A stretch of 64,000 bases of DNA from Neobacillus niacini NBRC 15566 (GCF_001591505.1 NZ_BCVA01000030.1:1-64000); one strand, 5' to 3'. Positions 53,159 through 62,221 are shown, numbered from the stretch's first letter. The notes: a model not told the origin generated them from the letters alone. A program made the numbers and translations.

Positions 53159-54439
53159 ATGGATTCAACTGCTGAAAAAATCACCAATATGCAGGGCTAC
53201 AAACTCCATGTCATTGAAACAGATAAATACAAAACGAATACATTTGTATGGAAAATGAAAGCACCGTTAACAAAGGAAGATGTAACGAAAAGAGCACTGC
53301 TTCCTCAGGTTTTACAAAGCAGCTCCGCAAAGTATCCGACAACAACTGCATTACGGTCTTATTTAGATGAATTATATGGTGCCACCTTATTCATTGATTT
53401 AGCGAAAAAAGGTGAATATCATATTATCAGTTTCACACTTGAGATTGCAAATGAGAATTTCTTAAGTGATCGTACCCCTCTATTGAAAAAAGGGTTCGAG
53501 CTTCTTTCAGAGGTTTTGACAAAACCAAATGTTACAGGCAATGCATTTGATCAAGAGACAGTGAACAAAGAAAAGAGAACATTAAAACAGCGAATACAAT
53601 CGGTTTATGATGATAAAATGCGTTATTCCAATGTACGATTGCTGCAAGAAATGTGTAAGGGTGAACCCTATGCTCTACAAGTAAATGGTGAAGCTGAGGA
53701 TGTTGACTCCATTACTCCAGAAAATTTATATGAATACTTTAAAAAGGCATTTTCTGAAGATGAAATGGACCTTTATGTCATTGGTGATGTAAATGAAGAC
53801 GAAGTAAAAAGTATTGCAGAAAGCCTACTGAAATTTGATGACCGTACACCACAAAAAGCAGTTTCCACTGAGACACCGAAAAAGGAAAAGGAAAATGAAG
53901 TAAAAGAACAACAGGATGTGAAACAAGGAAAGTTAAATATCGGTTACCGTACCAATATTGTCTATGGAGACTCCGATTATTTTGCCCTTCAATTGTTCAA
54001 TGGCATTTTTGGAGGATTTTCACATTCGAAGTTGTTTATCAATGTCCGTGAAAAGGCAAGCTTAGCCTATTATGTCTCCAGCCGGCTAGAGAGCCATAAG
54101 GGACTGATGATGGTCATGTCAGGGATTGATTTAAAGAACTATGACCAGGCAGTGGGAATTATTCGCGATCAGTTGGAAGCGATGAAAAAAGGTGACTTTT
54201 CTGATCAAGAATTAATCCAAACTAAAGCAGTGATTCGAAATCAAATTCTTGAAACCATAGATACATCCCGAGGATTAACAGAGATTCTTTATCATAATGT
54301 TGTCGCTAGTAAGGATATAAAACTTGAACAATGGATTAATGATATGGAAAAGACAACAAAGGAAGAAATTGTAGCGGTTGCGAATAAAATTGAACTTGAT
54401 ACCATCTACTTCTTAACTGGATCGGAGGCGGTAAAATAA
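53159..54439 (+). CDS. ymfF: M16-like peptidase-fold protein YmfF (catalytic motif absent)
   Basis: A 426-aa M16-fold protein. Where active members have HxxEH this one reads SYLDELYGATLF, so it is predicted inactive and to act as a partner of YmfH, as in other heterodimeric M16 proteases. ATG 53159 follows AAGGAGG at 7 bp. The stop overlaps the ymfH start by one base (TAATG), giving coupled translation. Confidence 0.92.
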   Translation: MDSTAEKITNMQGYKLHVIETDKYKTNTFVWKMKAPLTKEDVTKRALLPQVLQSSSAKYPTTTALRSYLDELYGATLFIDLAKKGEYHIISFTLEIANENFLSDRTPLLKKGFELLSEVLTKPNVTGNAFDQETVNKEKRTLKQRIQSVYDDKMRYSNVRLLQEMCKGEPYALQVNGEAEDVDSITPENLYEYFKKAFSEDEMDLYVIGDVNEDEVKSIAESLLKFDDRTPQKAVSTETPKKEKENEVKEQQDVKQGKLNIGYRTNIVYGDSDYFALQLFNGIFGGFSHSKLFINVREKASLAYYVSSRLESHKGLMMVMSGIDLKNYDQAVGIIRDQLEAMKKGDFSDQELIQTKAVIRNQILETIDTSRGLTEILYHNVVASKDIKLEQWINDMEKTTKEEIVAVANKIELDTIYFLTGSEAVK

Positions 54440-55728
54440 TGGAAAAGATTAATTTTGACCAGCTCCAAGAAGAACTTTATCATGAAAAGTTACCCAATGG
54501 ATTAAATGTCTATATTCTGCCAAAAAAAGGTTTTAACAAAACGTTTGCTACCTTTACAACAAAGTATGGATCGATTGATAATCATTTTGTACCATTAGGA
54601 AAAGAGGAATATGTAAAGGTTCCTGATGGTATTGCGCATTTTCTTGAGCATAAGCTTTTTGAAAAGGAAGACGGTGACGTTTTTCAACAGTTTAGTAAAC
54701 AAGGGGCTTCAGCCAATGCCTTTACTTCTTTTACTCGTACAGCATATTTGTTCTCAAGTACTTCAGATGTAGAAAAAAACTTAGAAACTTTAGTTGATTT
54801 CGTACAGGATCCGTACTTTTCGGAAAAAACGGTTGAAAAGGAAAAAGGGATTATTGGTCAAGAAATAACTATGTATGATGATAATCCTGATTGGCGTCTG
54901 TATTTTGGGCTGATTCAAAATTTGTATCAAAACCATCCAGTAAAAATTGATATCGCCGGTACGATTGAATCGATTTCCCATATTACAAAAGACTTGCTGT
55001 ATGAGTGCTACAATACCTTCTATCATCCGAGCAATATGCTATTGTTTATTGTAGGGCCAGTTGACCCAAATAAATTCATGGATCAAGTGCGGGAAAACCA
55101 AGCGAAAAAGCAATACAAAGAAATGCCAGAGATTCAACGAAAATTTGAAGATGAGCCAGTTCAAACAGCCCAGCCAAAACAAGTGCTTGAAATGAATGTG
55201 CAAACCTCTAAATGCCTAATTGGGATGAAAGCACTTCATGTAGATCAAACGGGACCAGAGTTATTAAAGAATGAATTAACCATGAATGTCCTCTTGGATT
55301 TATTGTTTGGAAAAAGCTCAGAAAATTATAATCAACTTTATAATGAAGGTCTGATTGATGAAACCTTCTCTTATGATTATACACAAGAACAAGGCTTCGG
55401 TTTTGCGATGGTTGGCGGAGATACAGAAAACCCTGATAAACTTGCGGATCAGCTAAAAAATATGCTTTTTCAAGCTAAGAATGGTACAACATTTACTGAA
55501 GAGCAATTAGAAAGGGCTAAAAAGAAAAAAATCGGTGCATTTTTACGTGCAGTAAACTCACCAGAGTATATTGCAAACCAATTCACAAGATATGCCTTCA
55601 ATGACATGAATTTATTCGATGTCGTTCCGACATTAGAGAAAATAACGATGGATGATATTAAAACAATGGCCTCAGAAGTTATTTCAGAAGAACGTTTCTC
55701 AGTCTGCCAAGTGATACCTAAGAAATAA
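54439..55728 (+). CDS. ymfH: M16 family zinc peptidase YmfH
   Basis: A 429-aa M16 peptidase with the complete inverted motif HFLEH in GIAHFLEHKLFEKEDGDVF (about residues 65-83) and the distal Glu in EKEKGIIGQEITMYDD. It is the likely catalytic half of a YmfF-YmfH dimer. Substrate unknown. A GC-rich terminator follows. Confidence 0.94.
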   Translation: MEKINFDQLQEELYHEKLPNGLNVYILPKKGFNKTFATFTTKYGSIDNHFVPLGKEEYVKVPDGIAHFLEHKLFEKEDGDVFQQFSKQGASANAFTSFTRTAYLFSSTSDVEKNLETLVDFVQDPYFSEKTVEKEKGIIGQEITMYDDNPDWRLYFGLIQNLYQNHPVKIDIAGTIESISHITKDLLYECYNTFYHPSNMLLFIVGPVDPNKFMDQVRENQAKKQYKEMPEIQRKFEDEPVQTAQPKQVLEMNVQTSKCLIGMKALHVDQTGPELLKNELTMNVLLDLLFGKSSENYNQLYNEGLIDETFSYDYTQEQGFGFAMVGGDTENPDKLADQLKNMLFQAKNGTTFTEEQLERAKKKKIGAFLRAVNSPEYIANQFTRYAFNDMNLFDVVPTLEKITMDDIKTMASEVISEERFSVCQVIPKK

Positions 55729-55760
55729 CAAGAAGCGCCGCTGCCGGCGCTTCTCTTTTC
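55729..55760 (+). terminator. Terminator of ymfF-ymfH
   Basis: A perfect 10-bp GC-rich stem AGAAGCGCCG/CGGCGCTTCT with a 4-nt loop and a short T tail. Confidence 0.85.
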
Positions 55761-55801
55761 GATTAAAATTAAGTCAGCTAAAAATAGAAAGAGTGAAGCA
55801 C

Positions 55802-56524
55802 GTGGACAAGCATGCACTAATTACAGGAGCAAGCGGCGGGATAGGACAAGCGGTGGCATTAAAATTAGCTTCTCTTGGCTATAATCTGTATCTGCACTTT
55901 AATCAAAATGAAACATCAATAAGGGATTTACTCCATCAACTCGAACCATTTGGCGGTGAATATACTGCCATTCAAGCCAACTTAGAAGAGCCGAATGGCT
56001 ATAAAAAGATATGTTCACAAATCTTCTCCCTCGACGCCATTGTTCATTGCAGCGGCAATACTCATTATGGTCTCCTTGTGGATGTAAAACAGGAAGACAT
56101 GGAGTCTTTAATGAGAGTTCATGTAATGAATCCTTTAATGATTACGAAAGAACTGCTGCCGAAACTAATTCAAAAAAGGTCAGGAAATGTCATTCTTATT
56201 TCCTCCATCTGGGGTCAAACTGGTGCTGCATGCGAGGTCGTTTATTCGACTGCGAAGGGAGCACAAATTTCGTTTGTAAAAGCATTAAGTAAAGAAGTAG
56301 CCTTAAATGGGGTGCGGGTGAATGCCATTGCTCCTGGAGCAGTTGAAACACCAATGATGAGCCAGTTCTCTCTAGAGGATAAACAACATCTTCAATACGA
56401 AATTCCTATGGGCAGGTTAGGTGTTCCAGAGGAAATTGCCAATGGTGTTAAATTTTTACTATCTGATGAATCTTCCTATATTACAGGACAAGTTCTATCG
56501 ATAAATGGCGGTTGGTATACATAA
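55802..56524 (+). CDS. ymfI: Short-chain dehydrogenase/reductase YmfI
   Basis: A 240-aa SDR with the nucleotide motif TGASGGIG (about residues 8-15), HCSGNTHYG, the catalytic Ser...Tyr-x3-Lys in ISSIWGQTGAACEVVYSTAKGAQ, and SINGGW near the C terminus. It resembles 3-oxoacyl-ACP reductases, but substrate cannot be told. Starts GTG 55793 and GTG 55802 are both possible; neither has a strong ribosome-binding site, and 55802 gives the conventional N terminus MDKHALITGASGG. Confidence 0.88.
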   Translation: MDKHALITGASGGIGQAVALKLASLGYNLYLHFNQNETSIRDLLHQLEPFGGEYTAIQANLEEPNGYKKICSQIFSLDAIVHCSGNTHYGLLVDVKQEDMESLMRVHVMNPLMITKELLPKLIQKRSGNVILISSIWGQTGAACEVVYSTAKGAQISFVKALSKEVALNGVRVNAIAPGAVETPMMSQFSLEDKQHLQYEIPMGRLGVPEEIANGVKFLLSDESSYITGQVLSINGGWYT

Positions 56525-56605
56525 ATTATACATATTTTTTTTGATGAATAAATTCCTCCCTATCATTGCAAAATAACAATGTACAACTATAAAGGAGGGT
56601 TTAAT

Positions 56606-56863
56606 ATGTCTGTTTTAGATAACTGGAAGCAATGGGAGGATTTTCTTGCTGACCGCCTTCACCAGGCACAAAATGAAGGGATGAGCGAGGGTGCAATAAG
56701 TGCGCTTGCATTACAAATTGGTGATTACCTAGCTGAGCAGGTAGAACCGAAAAACGAGCAAGAAAGAATTCTTGCTGACCTATGGTCTGTTGCCGATAAA
56801 GAAGAGCAGCAAGCCATTGCAAACATTATGGTAAAATTAGTTCAAAATAACGGAAGTCGTTAA
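56606..56863 (+). CDS. ymfJ: YmfJ, DUF3243 family protein
   Basis: An acidic, helical 85-aa protein of unknown function, starting MSVLDNWKQWEDFLADRLHQ. AAAGGAGGG precedes the ATG. Conserved at this place in Bacillus. Confidence 0.9.
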   Translation: MSVLDNWKQWEDFLADRLHQAQNEGMSEGAISALALQIGDYLAEQVEPKNEQERILADLWSVADKEEQQAIANIMVKLVQNNGSR

Positions 56864-56888
56864 GAGAGAGGGCAACCTCTCTTTTTTT
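56864..56888 (+). terminator. Terminator of ymfJ
   Basis: AGAGAGG/CCTCTCT stem with a GCAA tetraloop and a T-run. Confidence 0.88.
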
Positions 56889-57019
56889 GCTTTTTATGAG
56901 TATTACATACTTAATTAAAGATTGAACTTGTTTTTGCTTTCATCTTGTATCAAAATCATATATTATATTGGATAGATGAGGAAATGAAAAATTTGTCGTA
57001 TACGCCTAAGGAGGTTTTT

Positions 57020-57811
57020 ATGGAAAAGAAAGAGTGGTATTTAGAATATGAGATTCAAAAAAACCGTCCTGGTTTATTGGGCGACATTTCATCATTGCTC
57101 GGAATGCTATCAATTAATATTGTAACCATTAACGGTGTAGATGAAGGGCGACGCGGTTTATTAATCTTAGCAAAAGATGATAACCAAATTAAACGGTTAG
57201 AGTCAATTTTAAATACAATGGACACAATAAAAGTAATAAAGATTAGAGAACCAAAACTGCGTGACCGCCTGGCTGTCCGCCATGGCCGATACATACAACG
57301 TGATGCGGATGATAAAAAAACATTCCGGTTTGTTCGGAGTGAACTTGGTGTATTGGTTGATTTTATGGCAGAGTTATTTAAGCAGGAAGGACACAAACTG
57401 ATAGGTATCCGCGGAATGCCAAGGGTAGGTAAAACAGAGTCAGTAGTGGCTGCGAGCGTATGTGCTAACAAGCGATGGCTGTTCGTATCCTCCACTCTTC
57501 TAAAACAAACAATACGGAACCAGCTGATTCAAGATGAATACAACGAGAATAATTTATTTATTCTTGATGGAATTGTTTCAACCAAACGTGCTAGTGAACG
57601 ACATTGGCAGCTCGTACGTGAAATTATGCGTTTACCTGCAGTCAAAGTGGTCGAACACCCGGATATCTTTGTTCAAAATTCTGAGTATACGCTGGATGAT
57701 TTTGATTACATCATTGAGCTCCGAAACGATGCGGATGAGGAAATTACATATGATATTGTCGACCAAAATAACTTATTCTCTGGCTCTGATTTTGGAGATT
57801 TTGGATTTTAA
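57020..57811 (+). CDS. ymfK: YmfK, DUF3388 protein with ACT-like N terminus and P-loop-like motif
   Basis: A 263-aa conserved protein of unknown function. Residues 1-80 read like an ACT domain (YEIQKNRPGLLGDISSLLGMLSINIVTINGVDEGRRG in outline). Residues 132-139, GMPRVGKT, fit Walker A (GxxxxGKT), followed at about 185 by NLFILDGIV, which could be a Walker B. AAGGAGG precedes ATG 57020; the open frame further upstream lacks a ribosome-binding site. It lies just ahead of rodZ. Confidence 0.88.
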   Translation: MEKKEWYLEYEIQKNRPGLLGDISSLLGMLSINIVTINGVDEGRRGLLILAKDDNQIKRLESILNTMDTIKVIKIREPKLRDRLAVRHGRYIQRDADDKKTFRFVRSELGVLVDFMAELFKQEGHKLIGIRGMPRVGKTESVVAASVCANKRWLFVSSTLLKQTIRNQLIQDEYNENNLFILDGIVSTKRASERHWQLVREIMRLPAVKVVEHPDIFVQNSEYTLDDFDYIIELRNDADEEITYDIVDQNNLFSGSDFGDFGF

Positions 57812-57832
57812 TTAATTGGAAGGTGTTAATAG

Positions 57833-58753
57833 GTGACTGAATTAGGTAATCGACTAAAAGAAGCGCGATTAGCCAAAGGATTAAGCTTAGAGGATTTACA
57901 GGCAATCACAAAAATTCAAAAACGGTATTTGATAGGGATTGAAGAAGGCAATTATTCTAGTATGCCAGGGAATTTTTATGTTCGTGCTTTTGTAAAACAA
58001 TATGCTGAGGCACTTCAGCTTAATCCAGAAGAAATATTTGAAACGTATAAAAACGAAATACCAGCAACTCACAATGATGATTTACCTGAGAAACTGTCGC
58101 GGGTGAAATCGCGAAAGTCGGTATCAGAAGGATCTTCGAAAATTTTTGATATTATCCCAAAGGTTTTAATTGGGGTCTTTATTATTGGCGCCGCTGGATT
58201 ACTGTATTATTTCTTTGTTAATAACGTCGGTGACAAAGCTAATGACCAGATTAATGAGAAAAATGAACCTGTAAAATTTGTACGCTCTGAAAATCTGGAC
58301 AAAGCGGATGAGACAGAAAAAGAAGATACGAAACAAAATAAAGAAGAAAAAAAGAATGATCAACAAAAGAATGATGAGCAAAAGACTGTTGAGGAAAAAC
58401 CCGTTGTAGAAACTCCTAAGCAAGAATTAGCTGCAGTTCAAAACAGTGGGAAAAACTCTTCCTATGATTTGAAAAATGCAGATAAGTTTGTTTTAAAACT
58501 GGTGACAACAGGGAATACATGGGTAAGTGTTAAAACAGGCAGTGGTATTTCCAAGTTCAATGGGATGTTATCGAACACTGGTACACAAAGTACAGAAGTT
58601 GATTTAGCCGGTGAATCCAAAGCAGTCATTGTTGTTGGTAATACCGTCGCTACTGAGATTTACGTCAATGACCAAAAGCTGGAGTATGCAATCGCACCTG
58701 CTGATCAGGTTGTTCAGAACATTACGATTCAATATGTTCCGAAGAACGAATAG
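57833..58753 (+). CDS. rodZ: RodZ-like cytoskeletal protein (YmfM)
   Basis: A bitopic membrane protein of the MreB-linked elongation machinery. The 306-aa protein has a cytoplasmic Xre-type helix-turn-helix (ELGNRLKEARLAKGLSLEDLQAITKIQKRYLIGIEEGNY in outline), one membrane helix (about 104-126, VLIGVFIIGAAGLLYYFFV), a Lys/Glu/Asn/Gln-rich charged linker and an extracellular DUF4115 domain. GTG start. pgsA follows. Confidence 0.94.
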   Translation: MTELGNRLKEARLAKGLSLEDLQAITKIQKRYLIGIEEGNYSSMPGNFYVRAFVKQYAEALQLNPEEIFETYKNEIPATHNDDLPEKLSRVKSRKSVSEGSSKIFDIIPKVLIGVFIIGAAGLLYYFFVNNVGDKANDQINEKNEPVKFVRSENLDKADETEKEDTKQNKEEKKNDQQKNDEQKTVEEKPVVETPKQELAAVQNSGKNSSYDLKNADKFVLKLVTTGNTWVSVKTGSGISKFNGMLSNTGTQSTEVDLAGESKAVIVVGNTVATEIYVNDQKLEYAIAPADQVVQNITIQYVPKNE

Positions 58754-58776
58754 TCATCAAGTGATGACTATTTTTC
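58746..58776 (+). terminator. Terminator between rodZ and pgsA
   Basis: AATAGTCATCA/TGATGACTATT stem overlapping the stop codon, followed by T's. Confidence 0.75.
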
Positions 58777-58803
58777 GTTCTAATATTATTTGGAGGCAAA
58801 ACA

Positions 58804-59382
58804 ATGAATGTACCAAATCAAATAACGATATCAAGGATTCTTTTAATTCCTATTTTCCTGATAATCATGCTATTCCCCTTTGATTGGGGAAACATGCATT
58901 TGCTGGGAGCTGACCTTCCGGTAACCCATTTTGTGGGAGCCTTAATCTTTATTTTTGCTTCAGCGACAGATTGGGTGGATGGCTATTATGCCCGAAAATA
59001 CAATCTTGTTACAAATATGGGGAAATTCCTCGATCCGCTGGCAGATAAATTACTTGTCTCTGCAGCACTAGTTGTTCTTGTTGATCTTGGATATGCAGCC
59101 TCGTGGATTGTTATTTTAATCATAAGCCGTGAATTTGCTGTGACGGGCCTTCGTCTCTTGCTAGTAGAGGGTGGAGAAGTGGTCGCTGCTAATAATCTCG
59201 GAAAAATCAAAACCTGGGCACAAATTATCGCAATATCAGCACTTTTATTACATAACATTATTTTTGAAATGATTGGATTTCCATTTGGTGATGTAGCATT
59301 ATGGGTTGCCTTAATTTTTACTATTTGGTCTGGATGGGATTATTTTTCAAAGAACATGCATGTTTTTAAAAATTCTAAATAG
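58804..59382 (+). CDS. pgsA: CDP-diacylglycerol-glycerol-3-phosphate phosphatidyltransferase
   Basis: It makes phosphatidylglycerol phosphate from CDP-DAG, the product of CdsA. The 192-aa membrane protein shows the complete CDP-alcohol phosphotransferase motif D56-xx-D59-G60-xx-A63-R64-x8-G73-xxx-D77-xxx-D81. GGAGG lies upstream of the ATG. Confidence 0.96.
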   Translation: MNVPNQITISRILLIPIFLIIMLFPFDWGNMHLLGADLPVTHFVGALIFIFASATDWVDGYYARKYNLVTNMGKFLDPLADKLLVSAALVVLVDLGYAASWIVILIISREFAVTGLRLLLVEGGEVVAANNLGKIKTWAQIIAISALLLHNIIFEMIGFPFGDVALWVALIFTIWSGWDYFSKNMHVFKNSK

Positions 59383-59400
59383 AACTTGGGGTAATGGATG

Positions 59401-60654
59401 ATGAATGCAGAAATTATTGCAGTTGGTTCTGAATTACTGCTGGGTCAAATCGTTAATAGTAATGCACGCTTTATTTCGCAACAACTCGCAGTACTCGGTA
59501 TCAATGTCTTTTTTCATACGGTAGTTGGTGATAATCCTGACCGATTAAGGTCTGTAATTGAAATTGCAGAAAACCGTTCAAATTTAATTATTTTTACCGG
59601 CGGTCTAGGACCAACAAAGGATGATTTAACGAAGGAAACGATTGCTCGGCATTTAGGGAAAAATCTAGTTATGGATCAAGAAGCATTAGAATCTATTGAA
59701 CTTTATTTTAAAAAGGGAAATAGAGTAATGACTGAAAATAATAAAAAGCAGGCCCTTGTTTTAGAAGATTCTACTATCCTGCCAAATCATCATGGGATGG
59801 CACCAGGTATGATGGTAGAGACTGGTAATCGAGTATATATGCTTCTGCCAGGACCTCCGAAAGAAATGGAGCCTATGTTTTTACACTTTGGTGCTGCAGC
59901 CTTGTCCAAACAAGTAAAAACGGATGAGAAAATCGTTTCTAGAGTTTTAAGGTTCTTTGGTATTGGAGAGGCAGCGTTAGAAACGGAAATCATTGATTTA
60001 ATAGAACAACAAACAAATCCAACGATTGCCCCGCTTGCTGCAGACGGAGAATGCACGTTAAGGCTTACGGCGAAGCACCATGACTTGCAAACAGCAGAGG
60101 CTATGCTTAATGAAGTAGAGGGTAACATCAGAGCTCGAGTTGGCCAGTTTTTATATGGCTATAACAATACTTCCATAGTATCTGAACTTATGAACATTTT
60201 AAAAGAAAGAAAATTAACGATCTCAGCAGCAGAGAGCTTGACCGGCGGATTGTTTCAGCAGGAATTAACAAGTGTACCCGGTGTTAGTTCGGTCCTAAAG
60301 GGCGGAGTGGTTTGCTACACGAATGAGGTTAAGAAGAATGTATTAAAAGTCAAACCAGAAACGATTGAAAAACATGGAGTTGTCAGTAAAGAGTGTGCAA
60401 AAGAGCTGGCTGAAAATGTTGCAGCATTAGTAGGTGCTGATATAGGGATTTGTTTCACGGGTGTCGCTGGTCCTGCTGAGCTTGAGGGTAAACCTGTAGG
60501 AACAGTTTACATTGGGATCTCGATTAGAGGAAAACAAACAGTGGTTGAAAAGCTGGAACTAGGCGGTTCAAGAGAAGCAAACCGAAGCCGTTCTGTGAAA
60601 TATGGCTGCTATTATTTAATAAAACTTTTGCAAGAATCACAGAAAGCTAATTAA
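59401..60654 (+). CDS. cinA: CinA, competence/damage-inducible protein
   Basis: A 417-aa protein with an N-terminal molybdopterin-binding-like (MocF) domain (AEIIAVGSELLLGQIVNSNA; TGGLGPTKDDLTKE) and a C-terminal CinA/PncC amidase domain (SAAESLTGGLF; GVAGPAELEGKPVGTV). The family includes NMN deamidase and nucleotide-sugar pyrophosphatase activities; in Bacillus it is linked to competence and sits before recA. ATG at 59398 and 59401 are adjacent; the latter matches the family. Confidence 0.95.
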   Translation: MNAEIIAVGSELLLGQIVNSNARFISQQLAVLGINVFFHTVVGDNPDRLRSVIEIAENRSNLIIFTGGLGPTKDDLTKETIARHLGKNLVMDQEALESIELYFKKGNRVMTENNKKQALVLEDSTILPNHHGMAPGMMVETGNRVYMLLPGPPKEMEPMFLHFGAAALSKQVKTDEKIVSRVLRFFGIGEAALETEIIDLIEQQTNPTIAPLAADGECTLRLTAKHHDLQTAEAMLNEVEGNIRARVGQFLYGYNNTSIVSELMNILKERKLTISAAESLTGGLFQQELTSVPGVSSVLKGGVVCYTNEVKKNVLKVKPETIEKHGVVSKECAKELAENVAALVGADIGICFTGVAGPAELEGKPVGTVYIGISIRGKQTVVEKLELGGSREANRSRSVKYGCYYLIKLLQESQKAN

Positions 60655-60673
60655 CGCTCTCTGTGATTTTTTT
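60635..60673 (+). terminator. Terminator of cinA
   Basis: AATCACAGA (60635-60643) pairs with TCTGTGATT (60660-60668) around the stop codon, with an inner AGC/GCT pairing, followed by a T-run. Confidence 0.75.
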
Positions 60674-60710
60674 ATCATAGAATAGGTTATTTACTTTCGT
60701 GTAATCCATA

Positions 60711-60890
60711 GGCGGAGAATTTCCGGTTAATGTATATAGAGGAAGTTAAGAAGCAGATATAAGAGGAGATATTCCGGTTAACTGCTCTAAATATGACAAA
60801 ATCCATAGACTTGGATCATATAACCGGAAAAACTCCCCTTATTTTTAAGGAAATATACTATTTTCCCCATTTAGCCGGAAATCTTCCGTT
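60711..60890. repeat. Regular 50-51-bp array of CCGG dyad boxes before recA
   Basis: CCGG occurs at 60723, 60774, 60824 and 60875, spaced 51, 50 and 51 bp. The first two boxes are in one orientation (GAGAATTTCCGGTTAA and GAGATATTCCGGTTAA), the last two in the opposite one (TAACCGGAAAAACTCC and TAGCCGGAAATCTTCC), so the array is two direct copies followed by two inverted copies. It has no coding capacity. Confidence 0.75.
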
Positions 60891-61055
60891 TATTTTCAAA
60901 CATGGAAAATCAATATCATACTTTAACAAATCTATCTTAAAGGAAGTAGTCTGAAAATAGGAGAAAAAGTAAAAAGTAATAAAAAAGTGAATCAAAAAGA
61001 TATAAATCACTGGGGGATTTTCCTATTTTTACATGACTTTTTGTTTCAAAAAAAT

Positions 61056-61069
61056 CGAATAAGTGTTCG
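61056..61069. promoter_or_regulatory. LexA/SOS box of recA
   Basis: CGAATAAGTGTTCG differs from the Bacillus LexA consensus CGAACRNRYGTTYG at one position. It lies just upstream of the recA -35 box. Confidence 0.8.
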
Positions 61070-61078
61070 ACTTTTTGC

Positions 61079-61107
61079 TGTACAAATACCCAAAAAGAGG
61101 TTATATT
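61079..61107 (+). promoter_or_regulatory. Promoter of recA
   Basis: TGTACA (61079-61084) and TATATT (61102-61107) with a 17-bp spacer, next to the LexA box. Confidence 0.55.
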
Positions 61108-61178
61108 ATTAATAGGTTTTAAATTTATAGAATTTGGCTATTAACTTTTTTGGTTTATATATAAGGGAGGAACTAGTA

Positions 61179-62219
61179 GTGAGTGATCGTAAAGCGGCTT
61201 TAGAGATGGCGCTAAAACAGATAGAAAAGCAATTTGGTAAAGGTTCCATCATGAAAATGGGCGAGAAGACGGACACAAGAATTTTAACAAGTCCAAGTGG
61301 CTCATTAGCAGTAGATGCAGCACTTGGTGTTGGCGGATATCCTCGAGGAAGAATTATTGAAATTTACGGACCTGAAAGCTCTGGTAAAACAACTGTTGCC
61401 TTACATGCAATTGCAGAAGTACAAGCTGCAGGCGGACAAGCAGCATTTATCGACGCTGAGCATGCCCTAGATCCAGCATATGCACAAAAACTAGGAGTAA
61501 ACATCGATGAGTTATTGTTATCCCAGCCTGATACAGGGGAACAAGCACTAGAAATCGCAGAAGCACTTGTACGAAGCGGTGCAATTGATATTCTAGTAGT
61601 CGATTCCGTTGCAGCACTAGTTCCAAAAGCAGAAATTGAAGGAGAAATGGGAGATTCACACATGGGTCTTCAAGCCCGCTTAATGTCTCAAGCGCTCCGT
61701 AAACTTTCTGGTGTCATTAACAAATCGAAGACAATTGCAATCTTTATCAACCAAGTTCGTGAAAAGATTGGCGTCATGTTTGGAAACCCTGAGACGACCC
61801 CTGGTGGTCGTGCGTTGAAATTCTACTCTACAATCCGTGTTGAAGTACGTCGTGGAGAAGCTATTAAACAAGGCACTGACGTGGTTGGAAACAAAACCAA
61901 GATTAAGGTTGTTAAAAATAAAGTTGCGCCTCCATTCCGTACTGCTGAAGTGGATATTATGTATGGGGAAGGAATTTCTAAAGAGGGCGAGATCATTGAT
62001 ATTGGCTCTGACTTAGATATCGTTCAAAAGAGCGGTTCATGGTATTCATATAATGAGGAAAGAATTGGTCAAGGCCGTGAAAATGCAAAGACTTTCTTAA
62101 GAGAAAATCCAAGTATTCGTCTTGAAATTCAGCAAAAGATTCGTGAACACTTCGGATTAGACGGGGAAAAAATAGTCACTGAAGCCGATGACGATGAGCA
62201 ATTCGAATTAATAGACTAA
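61179..62219 (+). CDS. recA: Recombinase A
   Basis: The strand-exchange and SOS-activating recombinase. The 346-aa protein has Walker A GPESSGKT (residues 64-71), the LLSQPDTGEQALEI and DSVAALVPKAEIEGEMGDSHMGLQARLMSQALRK (in outline) core motifs, and a short acidic C terminus. The GTG at 61179, 8 bp after AGGGAGG, gives MSDRKAALEMALKQIEKQFGKG at the N terminus; an in-frame start at 61134 lacks support. Confidence 0.98.
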   Translation: MSDRKAALEMALKQIEKQFGKGSIMKMGEKTDTRILTSPSGSLAVDAALGVGGYPRGRIIEIYGPESSGKTTVALHAIAEVQAAGGQAAFIDAEHALDPAYAQKLGVNIDELLLSQPDTGEQALEIAEALVRSGAIDILVVDSVAALVPKAEIEGEMGDSHMGLQARLMSQALRKLSGVINKSKTIAIFINQVREKIGVMFGNPETTPGGRALKFYSTIRVEVRRGEAIKQGTDVVGNKTKIKVVKNKVAPPFRTAEVDIMYGEGISKEGEIIDIGSDLDIVQKSGSWYSYNEERIGQGRENAKTFLRENPSIRLEIQQKIREHFGLDGEKIVTEADDDEQFELID

Positions 62220-62221
62220 CA

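Larger units (their letters stand above)
60674..61178. other. Non-coding gap cinA-recA with repeat array and recA control region
   Basis: No gene is visible. The left half holds a regularly spaced CCGG dyad array (60711-60890), the middle (about 60890-61050) is AT-rich without features I can support, and the right end holds the LexA box and promoter of recA. Confidence 0.6.

Noticed and set aside
57055..57495. 146-codon open frame on the - strand inside ymfK
   Set aside because: Shadow frame; the + strand protein is conserved with a strong ribosome-binding site.
60711..60890. CRISPR array
   Set aside because: The period is regular, but the conserved boxes are only about 15-20 bp, switch orientation and lack unique uniform spacers; no cas genes are nearby.
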